The notes: generated from the letters alone by a model not told the origin. Positions 1-8,964 are shown, counted from the stretch's first letter. The stretch is DNA of 64,000 nt from Pirellulales bacterium (GCA_016935315.1 JAFGRD010000036.1:1-64000); one strand, 5' to 3'. A program made the numbers and translations.

Positions 1-126
1 GCAGAGCCCAAGGCAAAGCCCAAGGCAGAGCCCAAGGCAAAGCCCAAGGCAGAGCCCAAGGCAAAGCCCAAGGCAGAGCCCAAGGCAGAGCCCAAGGCAG
101 AGCCCAAGGCAAAGCCCAAGGCAAAG
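1..126 (+). repeat. 12-bp coding tandem repeat
   Basis: About ten copies of GCA[G/A]AGCCCAAG encode alternating AEPK and AKPK tetrapeptides, and the last copy degrades into AKPG. The array continues past the left edge. The near-identity of the units at DNA level suggests recent expansion by slippage or unequal crossing over. Confidence 0.9.
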
Positions 127-339
127 CCTGGCAAGCTCGGAGCCCTGGACCGCAACCAGAATCGCGCGCTCATTCTCCAGGCGTACTCCACCGCCAAGCC
201 GGCCGAGAACAAGAAGCTGCGCCGGGCGATCAGCCGCTTCCGTACCCTCGACCGCGACGGCGACGGCCTGCTGAGCCTCGAAGAGTACGTTGCCGCCAAC
301 CCGGCCAAGCTCGACCTGGTGAAGCAGACGTCCCGTTAG
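1..339 (+). CDS. EF-hand calcium-binding protein, 3' end only
   Basis: The reading frame enters from the left edge and stops at TAG 337-339, leaving 112 residues. Residues 1-41 are an Ala/Glu/Pro/Lys repeat (AEPK/AKPK units). A short linker leads to one EF-hand loop near residues 83-96, with the DRDGDGLLSLEE pattern, in which Asp at loop positions 1, 3 and 5, Gly at 6 and Glu at 12 suit calcium binding. Secreted or periplasmic EF-hand proteins with low-complexity linkers are common in planctomycetes, but the N-terminus and any signal peptide lie outside the window, so location and role are not known. The next 140 bases before the IS630 remnant show no gene. Confidence 0.75.
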   Translation, partial: AEPKAKPKAEPKAKPKAEPKAKPKAEPKAEPKAEPKAKPKAKPGKLGALDRNQNRALILQAYSTAKPAENKKLRRAISRFRTLDRDGDGLLSLEEYVAANPAKLDLVKQTSR

Positions 340-480
340 TGTCGACGGCACTCAGCGGCATCCATCAGCGGCGAACGCCAGCGCGCATGGGGTGTGCCGT
401 TGGTGTTTACTGCCCATATCATGCCCGGTAGTCGGTCAATGCTCTCACTTGGCCTGCCGATCGGTTTGCTGCTGCTTGCC

Positions 481-516
481 AAGGACTCGCCAAAGACCAA
501 GTTGGACATTCTCATG
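481..516. repeat. Terminal inverted repeat of the IS630-type element
   Basis: The end begins AAGGACTCGCCAAAG and continues CCAAGTTGGACATTCTCATG. It matches both ends of the two short elements at 7996-8220 and 8611-8836, apart from a few substitutions. This links those elements to the transposase remnant. Confidence 0.8.
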
Positions 517-757
517 TTGGGTAAGTCGGCGTACTTGGTGTGGTTCCAGCATTCCTCGACCGGGTTCAGCTCGGGGGCGTACGGCGGCAACCACTCGAAC
601 GCAAACCCATCACCACGGTAAGTCGATCGTGTCGATCCCCGGTGTCTTGGAACGGCGCTTGGCCGGAGGGAGCCCAAGTGCGCCGCTGCACCAGGGGCAG
701 CATGAAGCCGCTTTCGTCCCAGAAAACGATGGGCGTCAGCGTGCGCTGCGCCCCTTT
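481..757 (-). pseudogene. IS630-family transposase remnant (decayed)
   Basis: On the minus strand, one frame gives LTPIVFWDESGFMLPLVQRR followed by TWAPSGQAPF, which is the start of the IS630/Tc1-type DDE core, with the first catalytic Asp in the DESG motif. A second frame gives LPPYAPELNPVEECWNHTKY, the C-terminal DDE motif with its last acidic residue. The two parts are joined near 600-623 by an internal deletion and frameshift, so the middle of the catalytic domain, including its central Asp, is missing. The 5' part is also missing, because the PPC gene stop codon lies at 758. The C-terminus runs straight into the terminal inverted repeat at 481-516. It cannot be active. The family call is firm; the exact left boundary is not. 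Confidence 0.85.
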
Positions 758-3052
758 CTATTGGATCAGACGGGCTTCGATGTTCGCGATCTCGCGGTTG
801 GCGAATTCGTCCGTGAAGAACCACTGTTGATAGAGGCCTTCGATCTGCCTCAGGTATCCGTCGACCGAGCTCTTAGGCAAGTTGCGGGTAGCATCCTTCG
901 GTCGATCTTCGTCGCGGATCGGCGGGCGTATGCGATCGGCGGGTGGCTGGTAGGATGGATCGTAGACCAGGGCCGGCAGGTTTTCCGCGGGCAACAGATG
1001 GCGCCATAGGAAGGCCTGCATTCTGTCTTCGGCCGGCACGGCCTCATGGACGACTTCCCGGTCCCCCATGGTCGCACTGCCGACGACGGTGAGGTCGACC
1101 GGCTTTTCCATCTCCGTTAGGCTGGTTTTCACCGCCAGCCCCACCATCTCCGTATTGGCCGCCAGCGTGGCGCCGGACGATTCGAGCCCCTCGGGCAGGT
1201 CTTTGAAGCTCAGCTTGATCGGCCCGTCGAATCCGTCCTTGCGTATGGCGAAGACGGTCATCGCAGCGGACGCCTTGCTGCGGATAACGATCCTGGAAGG
1301 GATGAGACGCAGCACGAAATCGGGTTGCGGCTGGCTGATCCGGAGCCGGTAGGCATACTCCTTGCCTGCATGTCGCCTCGTGTCGCCGAGGTGAATGAAG
1401 TACTTTCCGTCGGCGGGCAGCTTCACCATGAGGTAGGAATCGGCGTGGTCGGTGTTCAGCCCCGATCCCGCGTCGTAATGGTCGTCGTTCAGCGCGATTA
1501 CCTTGCCATCCGCGCCGGTAACCTTGACGAAGGAATCCAGCGGGGAACCGAGCCGGCGCGCGTGCACCTCCGCGACGATTGTCTCACCGGCTTTTCCTTC
1601 CACCTCGAAGACGTCCCAGTCACCCGGGCGATCCGCTCGCCCGTTGATGATGATCGGAAGGACCACCTTCTGCGCCTGGGACGGCTCGTCGTTGGATTCC
1701 GTGTCCAGGCACTCGGGCAGTGTGTCCAGGGCGAAGGGCACGTAGTTGGAAACGAGTTTCCCGTTGGTGGCGGCAATCAGATGGTGCCCCGGTTTGGCGT
1801 CTTTGGGAGGCGGCTCCAGCGTGGTCTCCTCCAGATTCCAGCCGTTCGTCTCGATCTTGACCGGCTCGCCCACACGGGCGCCCAACGGGAAGATGCTGGT
1901 CACAAACGGCGCCTCAGCGACGGTGATCCGATAGACAAAACTCTCGCGGCCGCGAAACAGCGCCTCGTTGATGGTGAGCACGTAGTCGCCGTCCTCGGGG
2001 ACCTCAAAATAGAGGACCGGGTCCGGGTGGAAACGGAAATCGTCGTTGTACGCCAGCTCCTTGCCGTTGGCGTCGTGGAGCCTCAACACGGCTTGAAACC
2101 AACCCGGAACACCGTCGGCGACGTAGGGAACCAACTGCCGAGCTTTGGCGGTGATGACCAGACGCTGCCCCTTGCTCGCCGAAAAACGATACCGGTTCAC
2201 TTCGCCCGCGGCGATCTGGCCGTTCATCGTGCACGGCACCGTGATGCGCAACTCCTCTTCTTCCGGCGGCCTTTTGCGCTGGGCCAGATGCTCCTTGCCG
2301 AGCACCTGTTTCTGAGCGGTTTTCATCGGCTTGCGGGCGACTTCGGGCACTTGCCCCACGTGAAAGGGCAGCGCGTTGGAGATACCCCGTTTGGTGATCA
2401 CCCTGATCTCTCGCCGGCCCGGTTTTGCGTCGGGGGCCACCGTGACCTCGGCAAAGACGAGTTCGGTGTGGGCAGGAACGGCTGCGTTGCGCTCGTCTTC
2501 GGCGAACCTCAGTTGGATCCGTTCGATCAGGTTCTGCTTGGCCACTTCTTTCTCGGACATCGGAGGTTCGTCCTTCGCGTCCGTTTGACCCGGCTTCGGG
2601 TCTGCTGGTTTCTCCAGCTTCGCATTGCAGCTGCTGCAGACGGTGGCTTCCAGCGGGTTGAGACGACCGCATGCTGGGCAAATCAGACCACGGACCTCGG
2701 GTGGTTCAACACGCGCGGGGAACTCAAAGTAGGCCATCTTGGCGGCCATCACGTCGCTTACCGTCGTTTCCTTCTTCTGCAACTCGTTCAGTTGCTTTCG
2801 GAGCAACCCAAGCTCCTGATTGTTCATGACCCTGTAGTAATCGACCAGCCGAGCGGATATCCCTTCACCGGTCACAACCACATCACAGGCACCGATGAGC
2901 CCCTGTCCACCTAGCCTGATCGGGAAGGTGGTGCCCTTCTGGCCGCCGGCGGGATAGGCGTAACCGATGTACTGGTTCTGCGCCCGGACCGAGGATGCTG
3001 CGGCCAGAAGTACGGCCAGCACCAAGCTCGGGAGCTTTCTGAGACTACTCAT
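758..3052 (-). CDS. Exported protein with PPC domains and a zinc ribbon
   Basis: 764 residues. ATG at 3052 follows GGAG seven bases upstream. Residues 1-24 form a Sec signal peptide (LPSLVLAVLLAAASSVRA). A CxxC...CxxC zinc ribbon (CPACG, CSSCN) lies near residues 125-145 and is followed by a charged Pro/Lys linker. Two beta-sandwich pre-peptidase C-terminal (PPC) domains follow, near residues 270-380 and 465-580 (NRYRFSASKGQRLVITA; WDVFEVEGKAGETIVAEV). This protein, the DUF1501 protein and the DUF1549/DUF1553 protein form a typical planctomycetal operon; in these families the PPC protein is thought to act in the periplasm, but its substrate is unknown. The stop abuts the decayed IS630 element, so the last few residues may derive from the insertion. 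Confidence 0.85.
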   Translation of the reverse strand: MSSLRKLPSLVLAVLLAAASSVRAQNQYIGYAYPAGGQKGTTFPIRLGGQGLIGACDVVVTGEGISARLVDYYRVMNNQELGLLRKQLNELQKKETTVSDVMAAKMAYFEFPARVEPPEVRGLICPACGRLNPLEATVCSSCNAKLEKPADPKPGQTDAKDEPPMSEKEVAKQNLIERIQLRFAEDERNAAVPAHTELVFAEVTVAPDAKPGRREIRVITKRGISNALPFHVGQVPEVARKPMKTAQKQVLGKEHLAQRKRPPEEEELRITVPCTMNGQIAAGEVNRYRFSASKGQRLVITAKARQLVPYVADGVPGWFQAVLRLHDANGKELAYNDDFRFHPDPVLYFEVPEDGDYVLTINEALFRGRESFVYRITVAEAPFVTSIFPLGARVGEPVKIETNGWNLEETTLEPPPKDAKPGHHLIAATNGKLVSNYVPFALDTLPECLDTESNDEPSQAQKVVLPIIINGRADRPGDWDVFEVEGKAGETIVAEVHARRLGSPLDSFVKVTGADGKVIALNDDHYDAGSGLNTDHADSYLMVKLPADGKYFIHLGDTRRHAGKEYAYRLRISQPQPDFVLRLIPSRIVIRSKASAAMTVFAIRKDGFDGPIKLSFKDLPEGLESSGATLAANTEMVGLAVKTSLTEMEKPVDLTVVGSATMGDREVVHEAVPAEDRMQAFLWRHLLPAENLPALVYDPSYQPPADRIRPPIRDEDRPKDATRNLPKSSVDGYLRQIEGLYQQWFFTDEFANREIANIEARLIQ

Positions 3053-3087
3053 TGAGCTACTCCACGTTTTCTTGCCATTAGGGAGGG

Positions 3088-4497
3088 CTACATGATCTCT
3101 TCCAGAAGCCCGGCCGACTTCATGCCTTCGTTTTCGGTGTCTAACACATGGGCCTCAAACCCCAAGGGATGGGGCAACTTGGCGGTGGCATCGATGCCGC
3201 CCAACAGGTAGATGCTGCCCAGCAGGTCCGCCGGATAGACGGGCCTCTCCTTGACATATGCGCCCAACTCATCCGAGGAACCGACCACTCGGCCACCCTT
3301 AAATCCGCCACCGGCGACCAGCACGGTGAAGACGTGGCCGTAGTGATGTCGCCCCCCGTTCCAAGGCGGCTCCCAGGAGACCTTCGGCGTTCTGCCGAAC
3401 TCGCCGGTGCACCAAACCAGGGTGCTATCCAGCAAGCCCTTATCGCTGAGATCCGCAAGCAGCGTTGCCAGCCCTTGGTCCAACATGGGACACTGTCGCT
3501 TCATCGTCGGGAAGTGGTTTCCGTGCGTGTCCCAGCCACCGGGGAAGCTGATGGTGATATACGGCACACCCGCCTCGACCATCCGCCGCGCCGCCAGGCA
3601 TTCCTGCCCGAAGGTGTGCCGGCCGTAGCGATCCCTGAGTTCCGTAGGTTCGTTTTCGAGATTGAAGACTTCCTTCCCCCTACCCAAGATCAACCCGTAG
3701 GCTTTCTGCTTGGCCTCCTCGGCGGCAGCCATCTCCGGGACGTCCGCAAGGCCGTAGCCCATGAGATTGATCTTATCGACCAATTCACGGCGGGCCTTCT
3801 GCCGCGCGTCGTTGATTCCCCTGTTGACGATTCCCTGCACCTCGAAGCGGGCCGCGTTCGGATCGCCGCCGGTGGCGAAAGGTTTGTAGCCGGGACCCAG
3901 GAATCCCTCCTCGGAAAACCGCCCGGCCGCCTGGAGCATCACGATGTAAGGCGGAAGCAACCCTTTGTACTGCTCCTTCTTGAAGAAGGTGAATATGGCG
4001 CCCACACTGGGGTAGGCCAGCCGTCCGCCGGGCTTGTGACCGGTCTGCATCAGATAGGCCGCCGTCTCATGGCCGAAGACGCCGTGGGTCATGCTGCGGA
4101 TCAAGGAGTACTTGTCGGCTTGCGTGGCCAGTTTGGGGAACAGATAACTGAGTTGAATTCCGTCCACGTTGGTGGGGATGAACTTATCAAACTCACCCAG
4201 GTAGTTGTAGCCCGTTCCCGGCTTGGGGTCCCAGCAATCGTTTTGCGATATGCCGCCCCACAGGAAGATCTGGATGACCGACTTCGTCTGGCCTTTCTTG
4301 GCCTTGGCTTTGGCCGCCTCGTCTCGGGCAGCCTTCCGTTTGGCGAGTTCCTCCGGCGAGATCTTCAACGGGTCCGCAAAGACACGGGAGTTCAAACCGC
4401 CGGCCGCGATGATACCCGCCGCGCCCAGGGCACCGCGTCGCATGGCCTCGCGCCGGGACACATGCTCTTGGTTGTCTGGATGGTGGTCTGTACTCAT
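3088..4497 (-). CDS. DUF1501 family Tat-exported protein
   Basis: 469 residues. The start chosen is ATG 4497, which has an excellent AGGAGG ribosome binding site; an in-frame upstream start at 4587 would overlap the previous gene. A twin-arginine leader (SRREAMRRGALGAAGIIAAGG) occupies residues 14-36. DUF1501 hallmarks follow: IQIFLWGGISQNDCWDPKPG near residue 77, GGWDTHGNHFP in the second half, and the GEFGRTP motif, all typical of this sulfatase/alkaline-phosphatase-like superfamily. It sits 86 bases downstream of the DUF1549/DUF1553 gene and 35 bases upstream of the PPC gene. DUF1501 and DUF1553 proteins are almost always paired in Planctomycetota. No biochemical role is established; surface carbohydrate or phosphoester handling is an inference. 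Confidence 0.93.
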   Translation of the reverse strand: MSTDHHPDNQEHVSRREAMRRGALGAAGIIAAGGLNSRVFADPLKISPEELAKRKAARDEAAKAKAKKGQTKSVIQIFLWGGISQNDCWDPKPGTGYNYLGEFDKFIPTNVDGIQLSYLFPKLATQADKYSLIRSMTHGVFGHETAAYLMQTGHKPGGRLAYPSVGAIFTFFKKEQYKGLLPPYIVMLQAAGRFSEEGFLGPGYKPFATGGDPNAARFEVQGIVNRGINDARQKARRELVDKINLMGYGLADVPEMAAAEEAKQKAYGLILGRGKEVFNLENEPTELRDRYGRHTFGQECLAARRMVEAGVPYITISFPGGWDTHGNHFPTMKRQCPMLDQGLATLLADLSDKGLLDSTLVWCTGEFGRTPKVSWEPPWNGGRHHYGHVFTVLVAGGGFKGGRVVGSSDELGAYVKERPVYPADLLGSIYLLGGIDATAKLPHPLGFEAHVLDTENEGMKSAGLLEEIM

Positions 4498-4583
4498 GAT
4501 TTCAGCCCTCCTAGGACTCTTCCTTGGATTGTCGTGCCAGGAAACCGACTGTTTCGCGTTATGTCCCACCGCTTCGGTAACAA

Positions 4584-7500
4584 TCAATGTCGCAGGAGAA
4601 ACTCGGGGCTATTGATCAACGCCCAGGCAAGATCGACCCAGACGTCGCGCCCTTTCGCCACTCCGGTTTTGGCGTGTTCCTCTGCGGCCTTTACGTCAGC
4701 ATCCGTCGGAAACCGCGAGAGGATTGTCAGATAGAGCTTCTCGGCGATTTCATCCGCACTGCCGCCTGATGAGAGCATCGCCGCGAGCTTCGGGCCGCTC
4801 TGAAGCTTTTGCTGTATTGTGGCCGAATTCAGCATGTGCAGCCACTGGGACGAGGCAAGCTCGCTGATGCGCTCGTTTTCCATCCCCGTGGCCCGCGCGG
4901 AACGTCCGAACAACGTCAGGAAGGAACTGGTGACGCTGCCGTCGGCCAGCGCCACCGCAGACATGTCTTTGGGAATATACGTGAAAGGCTCCGGAACAGC
5001 GCTGGTGTACAGGTCCGAACTACCGGTAATGTCGTTCAGAGCATCGATCAACACCTCGGCCTCCACTCGTCGCAACAGGTAGCTGGCGAAGTTGGCTCTC
5101 GCTTCCGGCCCTTTGAACCTCGGTATCGAAGAGAACTGGTACGCGGTCGAGGTGAAGATCAGCCGCTTCAGATGCTTCAGATCGTAGCCGCTTGAGACCA
5201 GTTCCGTCTCCAAGTAGGCCAAGAGTTCAGGGTTGCCGGGCGGGTTGTCCTCCCGAAGGTCGTCCGGCTCGTGGATGATGCCGCGTCCCATCGCCCACGC
5301 CCAGGTTCGGTTGACGATGGCTCTGGCAAACCAGGGGTTTTCCGGCCGAATCAGCCAATCGGCAAACACCTCCCTGGGATCACGGTTCGGCGGAATCGTC
5401 GTCTGGGTGCCGTCCGGAAAGACGGCCGCCAGCGGCCCGTTTTCGCTCAGAGGTTCGGCCAACGCCTGCGGAATCTCGTTGGTGGCGGTCACCGACTTGG
5501 CGACGGCGTCTATTCCCGGCGCGGTGCTGCCGGGCACGGCGGTCGAGTGGAGGGGGTCCCAGAAGACGATCTCCTCTTTCCACTCGCTGGTGGGCTTGTA
5601 GCCGACCTGCGAGAAGAAGGCCGCCATGCCGGTGCGACGGTCTTCCGGCCAGACGTGGATCCGCGTGCCCATCAACGCCAATCCCACGGACGAGGCGATG
5701 CCCTCTGTCGTCTTGTCCTGGATGGCGCGGTAGAAGTTGACCGGGCCAACGCGATAGTTGCTCCCACTGGAGGTGAGCAGTTCCCGGGTGAACTGGTCGT
5801 ACGGCTTATTCCGGGCGATCGATTCCCACACCCAGCGGTGATAGGCCTGCGCCGCGTTCGGCCAAACCTTGACGGGGAACTCCGCCTTGACTCTCAGGAT
5901 ATCGCTCCATTTCATGGCCCAGTAATCGACATGCGCGGACCGGTCGAGAAGACGGTCGATCAGGGCGACGCGTTTGTTCTGGTCCGAATCTTGGATGAAC
6001 GCTTTGGCCTCTTCTGCGGTGGGCAGCTTGCCCGTCAGGTCCAGGCAGGCGCGGCGGACAAACACCGCGTCGGAGCAGAGGGCCGGTTCGATACCCAATG
6101 CCTTCAACTTCGCAAACACGATTTCATCAATCCGGTTCGCCGGCTTCGGCGGATCGGGACTCTCCATAAGGTCCGCCACCTGCCTGGCGGCGACCAGCCG
6201 GTACAGCGCGGCCTTGGCCTGCTCGGCCAGGTCGCGCTGGTCGTCGGCGATCTTCCTGGCAGCCTCATACGCCGCCCGGGTCTTGTCTGCTTCCACCTTC
6301 AATGGAGCGGCCGCGTCTTCCGCCGCCTTGGCTGCTTCTTCGTCCGCCACGTGTGTCTCTTTGGCAGCGGTGATCCGCTTCTTGAGGTTTGCCAGGCCCT
6401 GTTCGGCCGCCTTCTTCCGCGCTTCGGCCCTGACCAAAGCTTGTGCGGCGGCGTTGGCCTGAATCACCGCTTGCTCCAGCGTCTTTGCCTTTGGGGCGAG
6501 AGCTGCCTTGGCCTCATTGGCCACTTTGCGCTTGGCGGTGGCTTCGGCGGCGGCCTGCTTGCTTGTCGCATCGAGTTGGATGAGTTCCTGGGCCGCTGCC
6601 CGGGCCGCCTGGTTCGCCGCCGTGGCGGTGGCCACCTGCGCTTGGGCGGCCACCAGCGTCTCGTCGGCCGTCTTCTTCTGTGCCTCCGCTTCGGTCAGCT
6701 TCGGCGCGGCGGCTGTGGCCTGAGCCTGCGCTTCGGTCAGCCTCTGCGCGGCGGCTGCGGCCTGAGCCTGGGCTCGCTGCTCGCCCTGCTGCGCTTCAGC
6801 TAGGGCAGCCCCAGCATCCGCCGCCGCTTTGCGCTTGGCGGCGGCTTGCGCCGCCAGCTGGTTCTTCTCCTCCGCGGCCTTCTCCGCGGCCTGGGCGGCC
6901 TGCTCCGCGGCCGCCGAAGCCGTGACGGCGGCGGCTACCTGGTTCTTGACGTTCGCCAACGCGGCGTCGGCCAGTTTCCTCTGCCCCATCGCCCGGGCCA
7001 GCTTCTGCGCCGCGGCGTCGGCCAGTTTCTGCGAGTCTTGCTGGGCTGCCTCTGCTTGGGACAGGGCCGCCTTGGCCTCGTCGGCCGCTTTGCGCTTGGC
7101 GTCGGCCTCGGCTGCGGCCTGCTGCTTCTGGGCTTCGGAAACCACCTTGGCGTCGGCCTCCGCAGCCAACGCGGCCTGCTCGGCTGCCTGATAAGCAGTT
7201 GTGGCAGCGGCGACCTGGTTCTCGACGCTGGCCAAAGCCTCGTCGGCTGCCTTCTTCTGCATCTCGGCTTCGGCTAGCTTCTCAGGCGCGGCGTTGGCCT
7301 GGTTCTGCAAATTCTGCTCGCCTTGCCGTGCTCGGGCCAGGGCGGCCTTGGCCGTGTCGGCCGCTCTGCGCTTGGCGACCGCTTGGGCCGTGGTCCTCTT
7401 GGCTTCGTCGTCGAGCCTGTTGGCCGCGTCGGAGGCGGCCTTCGCCACGGCCTCAGCCTCCTTAGCCGCCTTCTCGGCCACATCGAAAGCCTGCTGCAGC

Positions 7501-7919
7501 GGGAGCGCGGCGGCCTTGGCCTCGGCCAGCGCCTTGTCCAGAGGGGGCTTGGCGTTGGTCGCTTCGGTCAGGGCCTCGATGGCAGCGGGCAAGTTGGCCT
7601 CGGCCTGCTTCAAGTCTCTTACGCCCGGCTCGCCCGCCAAATTCTTCGCAGTCGTGGCCTGCTGTCGCTTCGTGTCGGCCGCTTTGCTCGCGTTGGCGTA
7701 TGTCGTGTCGGCCTGTTGCATGGCGTCCCTTAAGGGGGCGACCGCCGCTTCCGCCTCCTTGGCTGCCTTCTCGGCCGCATCGTAGTCGGCCTTCGCCTTG
7801 GCCTCCGCGCTTGTCTCGGCCTCAGCGTTGGCCGGCTTCGGTTCCTCCCCGGCATGAGCCGAGGGCCAAATGGAAATCGCCAGCGTGACCACAAAGGGCA
7901 AGATAGTCTTGATTCTCAT
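4584..7919 (-). CDS. DUF1549/DUF1553 protein with a giant Ala-rich coiled coil
   Basis: 1111 residues. ATG 7919 begins a Sec signal peptide (IKTILPFVVTLAISIWPSAHA). Residues ~30-590 are an almost uninterrupted Ala/Glu/Lys/Gln coiled coil. It holds about four recognisable 85-100-residue repeats, each starting near AKRKAADEAKAAL and including a (V/L)xNQVAAA-like stretch. The planctomycete-specific DUF1549 domain begins at NRIDEIVFAKLKALGIEPAL, and DUF1553 follows (NRTWAWAMGRGIIHEPDDLR, LLRRVEAEVLIDALNDITG). Family members usually carry a cytochrome-c-like or short N-terminal region; here no CxxCH is present and the coiled coil replaces it. It is the first gene of the DUF1549/DUF1553-DUF1501-PPC operon. 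The ribosome binding site is weak. Confidence 0.9.
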   Translation of the reverse strand: MRIKTILPFVVTLAISIWPSAHAGEEPKPANAEAETSAEAKAKADYDAAEKAAKEAEAAVAPLRDAMQQADTTYANASKAADTKRQQATTAKNLAGEPGVRDLKQAEANLPAAIEALTEATNAKPPLDKALAEAKAAALPLQQAFDVAEKAAKEAEAVAKAASDAANRLDDEAKRTTAQAVAKRRAADTAKAALARARQGEQNLQNQANAAPEKLAEAEMQKKAADEALASVENQVAAATTAYQAAEQAALAAEADAKVVSEAQKQQAAAEADAKRKAADEAKAALSQAEAAQQDSQKLADAAAQKLARAMGQRKLADAALANVKNQVAAAVTASAAAEQAAQAAEKAAEEKNQLAAQAAAKRKAAADAGAALAEAQQGEQRAQAQAAAAAQRLTEAQAQATAAAPKLTEAEAQKKTADETLVAAQAQVATATAANQAARAAAQELIQLDATSKQAAAEATAKRKVANEAKAALAPKAKTLEQAVIQANAAAQALVRAEARKKAAEQGLANLKKRITAAKETHVADEEAAKAAEDAAAPLKVEADKTRAAYEAARKIADDQRDLAEQAKAALYRLVAARQVADLMESPDPPKPANRIDEIVFAKLKALGIEPALCSDAVFVRRACLDLTGKLPTAEEAKAFIQDSDQNKRVALIDRLLDRSAHVDYWAMKWSDILRVKAEFPVKVWPNAAQAYHRWVWESIARNKPYDQFTRELLTSSGSNYRVGPVNFYRAIQDKTTEGIASSVGLALMGTRIHVWPEDRRTGMAAFFSQVGYKPTSEWKEEIVFWDPLHSTAVPGSTAPGIDAVAKSVTATNEIPQALAEPLSENGPLAAVFPDGTQTTIPPNRDPREVFADWLIRPENPWFARAIVNRTWAWAMGRGIIHEPDDLREDNPPGNPELLAYLETELVSSGYDLKHLKRLIFTSTAYQFSSIPRFKGPEARANFASYLLRRVEAEVLIDALNDITGSSDLYTSAVPEPFTYIPKDMSAVALADGSVTSSFLTLFGRSARATGMENERISELASSQWLHMLNSATIQQKLQSGPKLAAMLSSGGSADEIAEKLYLTILSRFPTDADVKAAEEHAKTGVAKGRDVWVDLAWALINSPEFLLRH

Positions 7920-7995
7920 CGCAGTATCTCAATATCCAGGATCGAATCATGGAGGCAGGGCCATTCGTCAAGACCTTGCCCGGTGGGTCAGTCTA

Positions 7996-8220
7996 AGGAC
8001 TCGCAAGAGAATAAGTTGGACATACGTGAAAATGCAAGGACGCGCAGCGGCATTGCTCCTTCATCACACGCTGAATGAAGATGCCTTTGAGCCTCGTGAT
8101 ACTCTCCCGATCAGAGGTCACCCAAATCAATGTCCCACGCAGGGCGAGCGTTATGGGTGGAAAGGCGTCTGCGCCGCCTTTCCACCCATAAGAATGCCCA
8201 ACTTGTTCTTTTGAGTCCTA
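7996..8220. mobile_element. MITE-like element A (IS630-derived ends)
   Basis: The ~225-bp element starts AGGACTCGCAAGAG and ends with the inverse complement (CAAAAGAACAAGTTGG read inward from the right). It has no coding capacity. Inside, a perfect 17-bp stem (8151-8167 with 8175-8191, arm TTATGGGTGGAAAGGCG, 7-base loop) and a weaker stem near 8028-8066 are visible. Its ends match the IS630 remnant at 481-516, so it is probably a non-autonomous derivative. The usual TA target duplication of IS630 cannot be assigned cleanly: TA lies before the left end and overlaps the right end. Confidence 0.8.
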
Positions 8221-8610
8221 AGCGAGCGTACGGGGGTTGATGTATGCCTATTGAGGTTCCTGTAGTCGCGCTGGCGGTCTTCCAGCTACCAGGCGCATCA
8301 GAGCATTTGATTCCGACGGCGGACTTTCAACCGAGGCCTGTGTTGTGGGTTGGATTCAAGGCAGGCTATCAAGGTTAAGCGTAGTCGGCAGGTGGCTGTC
8401 CTGCAACACCCTGGATCACGCTTCGCCCTGGCCGATGCCAGGCCTGCCCAGCTCGCCCCCCCCGCAATGTGATTGGGTGACGGCAGCGAAAGCGCAGTCC
8501 CGGCTTCCCCTTATCGCTTTCCGAGGACTCCCGAAAACCGGCCGCAAGTATACTCGACCCCCCCATGTGGGCCAAATTGCTCTCGCGGGGCGGTGCCCTT
8601 TTGCGCGCTT
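8221..8610. other. Gene-free spacer between two MITE copies
   Basis: No convincing gene, RNA or protein-family remnant was found on either strand. Short open frames here lack ribosome binding sites and recognisable motifs. Confidence 0.5.
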
Positions 8611-8836
8611 GGGACTCGCAGAAGAACAAATTGGACATACATGAAAGAGCAAGGACGTGCAGCGGCCTTGCTCTTTCATCACGCCCTGACGGGAGATGCC
8701 TTGGACGTTTGTGGTTCTTTCCCGATCAGAACTCACCGGAATCGACGTTTCACATAGGGCGAGCGTTATGGCTGAAAAGGCGTCTGCGCCACCTTTCCAG
8801 CCATAAGAATGTCCAACTTGTTCTTCTACGAGTCCT
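8611..8836. mobile_element. MITE-like element B (IS630-derived ends)
   Basis: This ~226-bp homologue of element A lies in the same orientation, 390 bases further on. It begins GGACTCGCAGAAGAACAAAT and ends TTGTTCTTCTACGAGTCCT. It has a perfect 14-bp stem at 8641-8654/8666-8679 (arm ATGAAAGAGCAAGG) and a second stem at 8766-8782/8790-8806 corresponding to the main hairpin of element A. The two copies differ at many positions yet keep both hairpins. It has no coding capacity. Confidence 0.8.
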
Positions 8837-8964
8837 TAAGTGGTGCGCCCCGCTGTACCTGGCGAGCGGCAATTATATGCGGCGGTGAAATCGCCCGCCC
8901 GTCGCCTCTTGGGGCCAAAGGCTGGGTCGCGGGGGAACCTTGGCGGCATATCGGTCCCGTCTTC

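Noticed and set aside
1-126. CRISPR or minisatellite of non-coding type
   Set aside because: The 12-bp units are contiguous without spacers and stay in frame, encoding AEPK/AKPK.
5271-6803. 510-codon plus-strand frame
   Set aside because: It is a shadow of the DUF1549/DUF1553 gene; the minus-strand reading contains the coiled coil and domain motifs.
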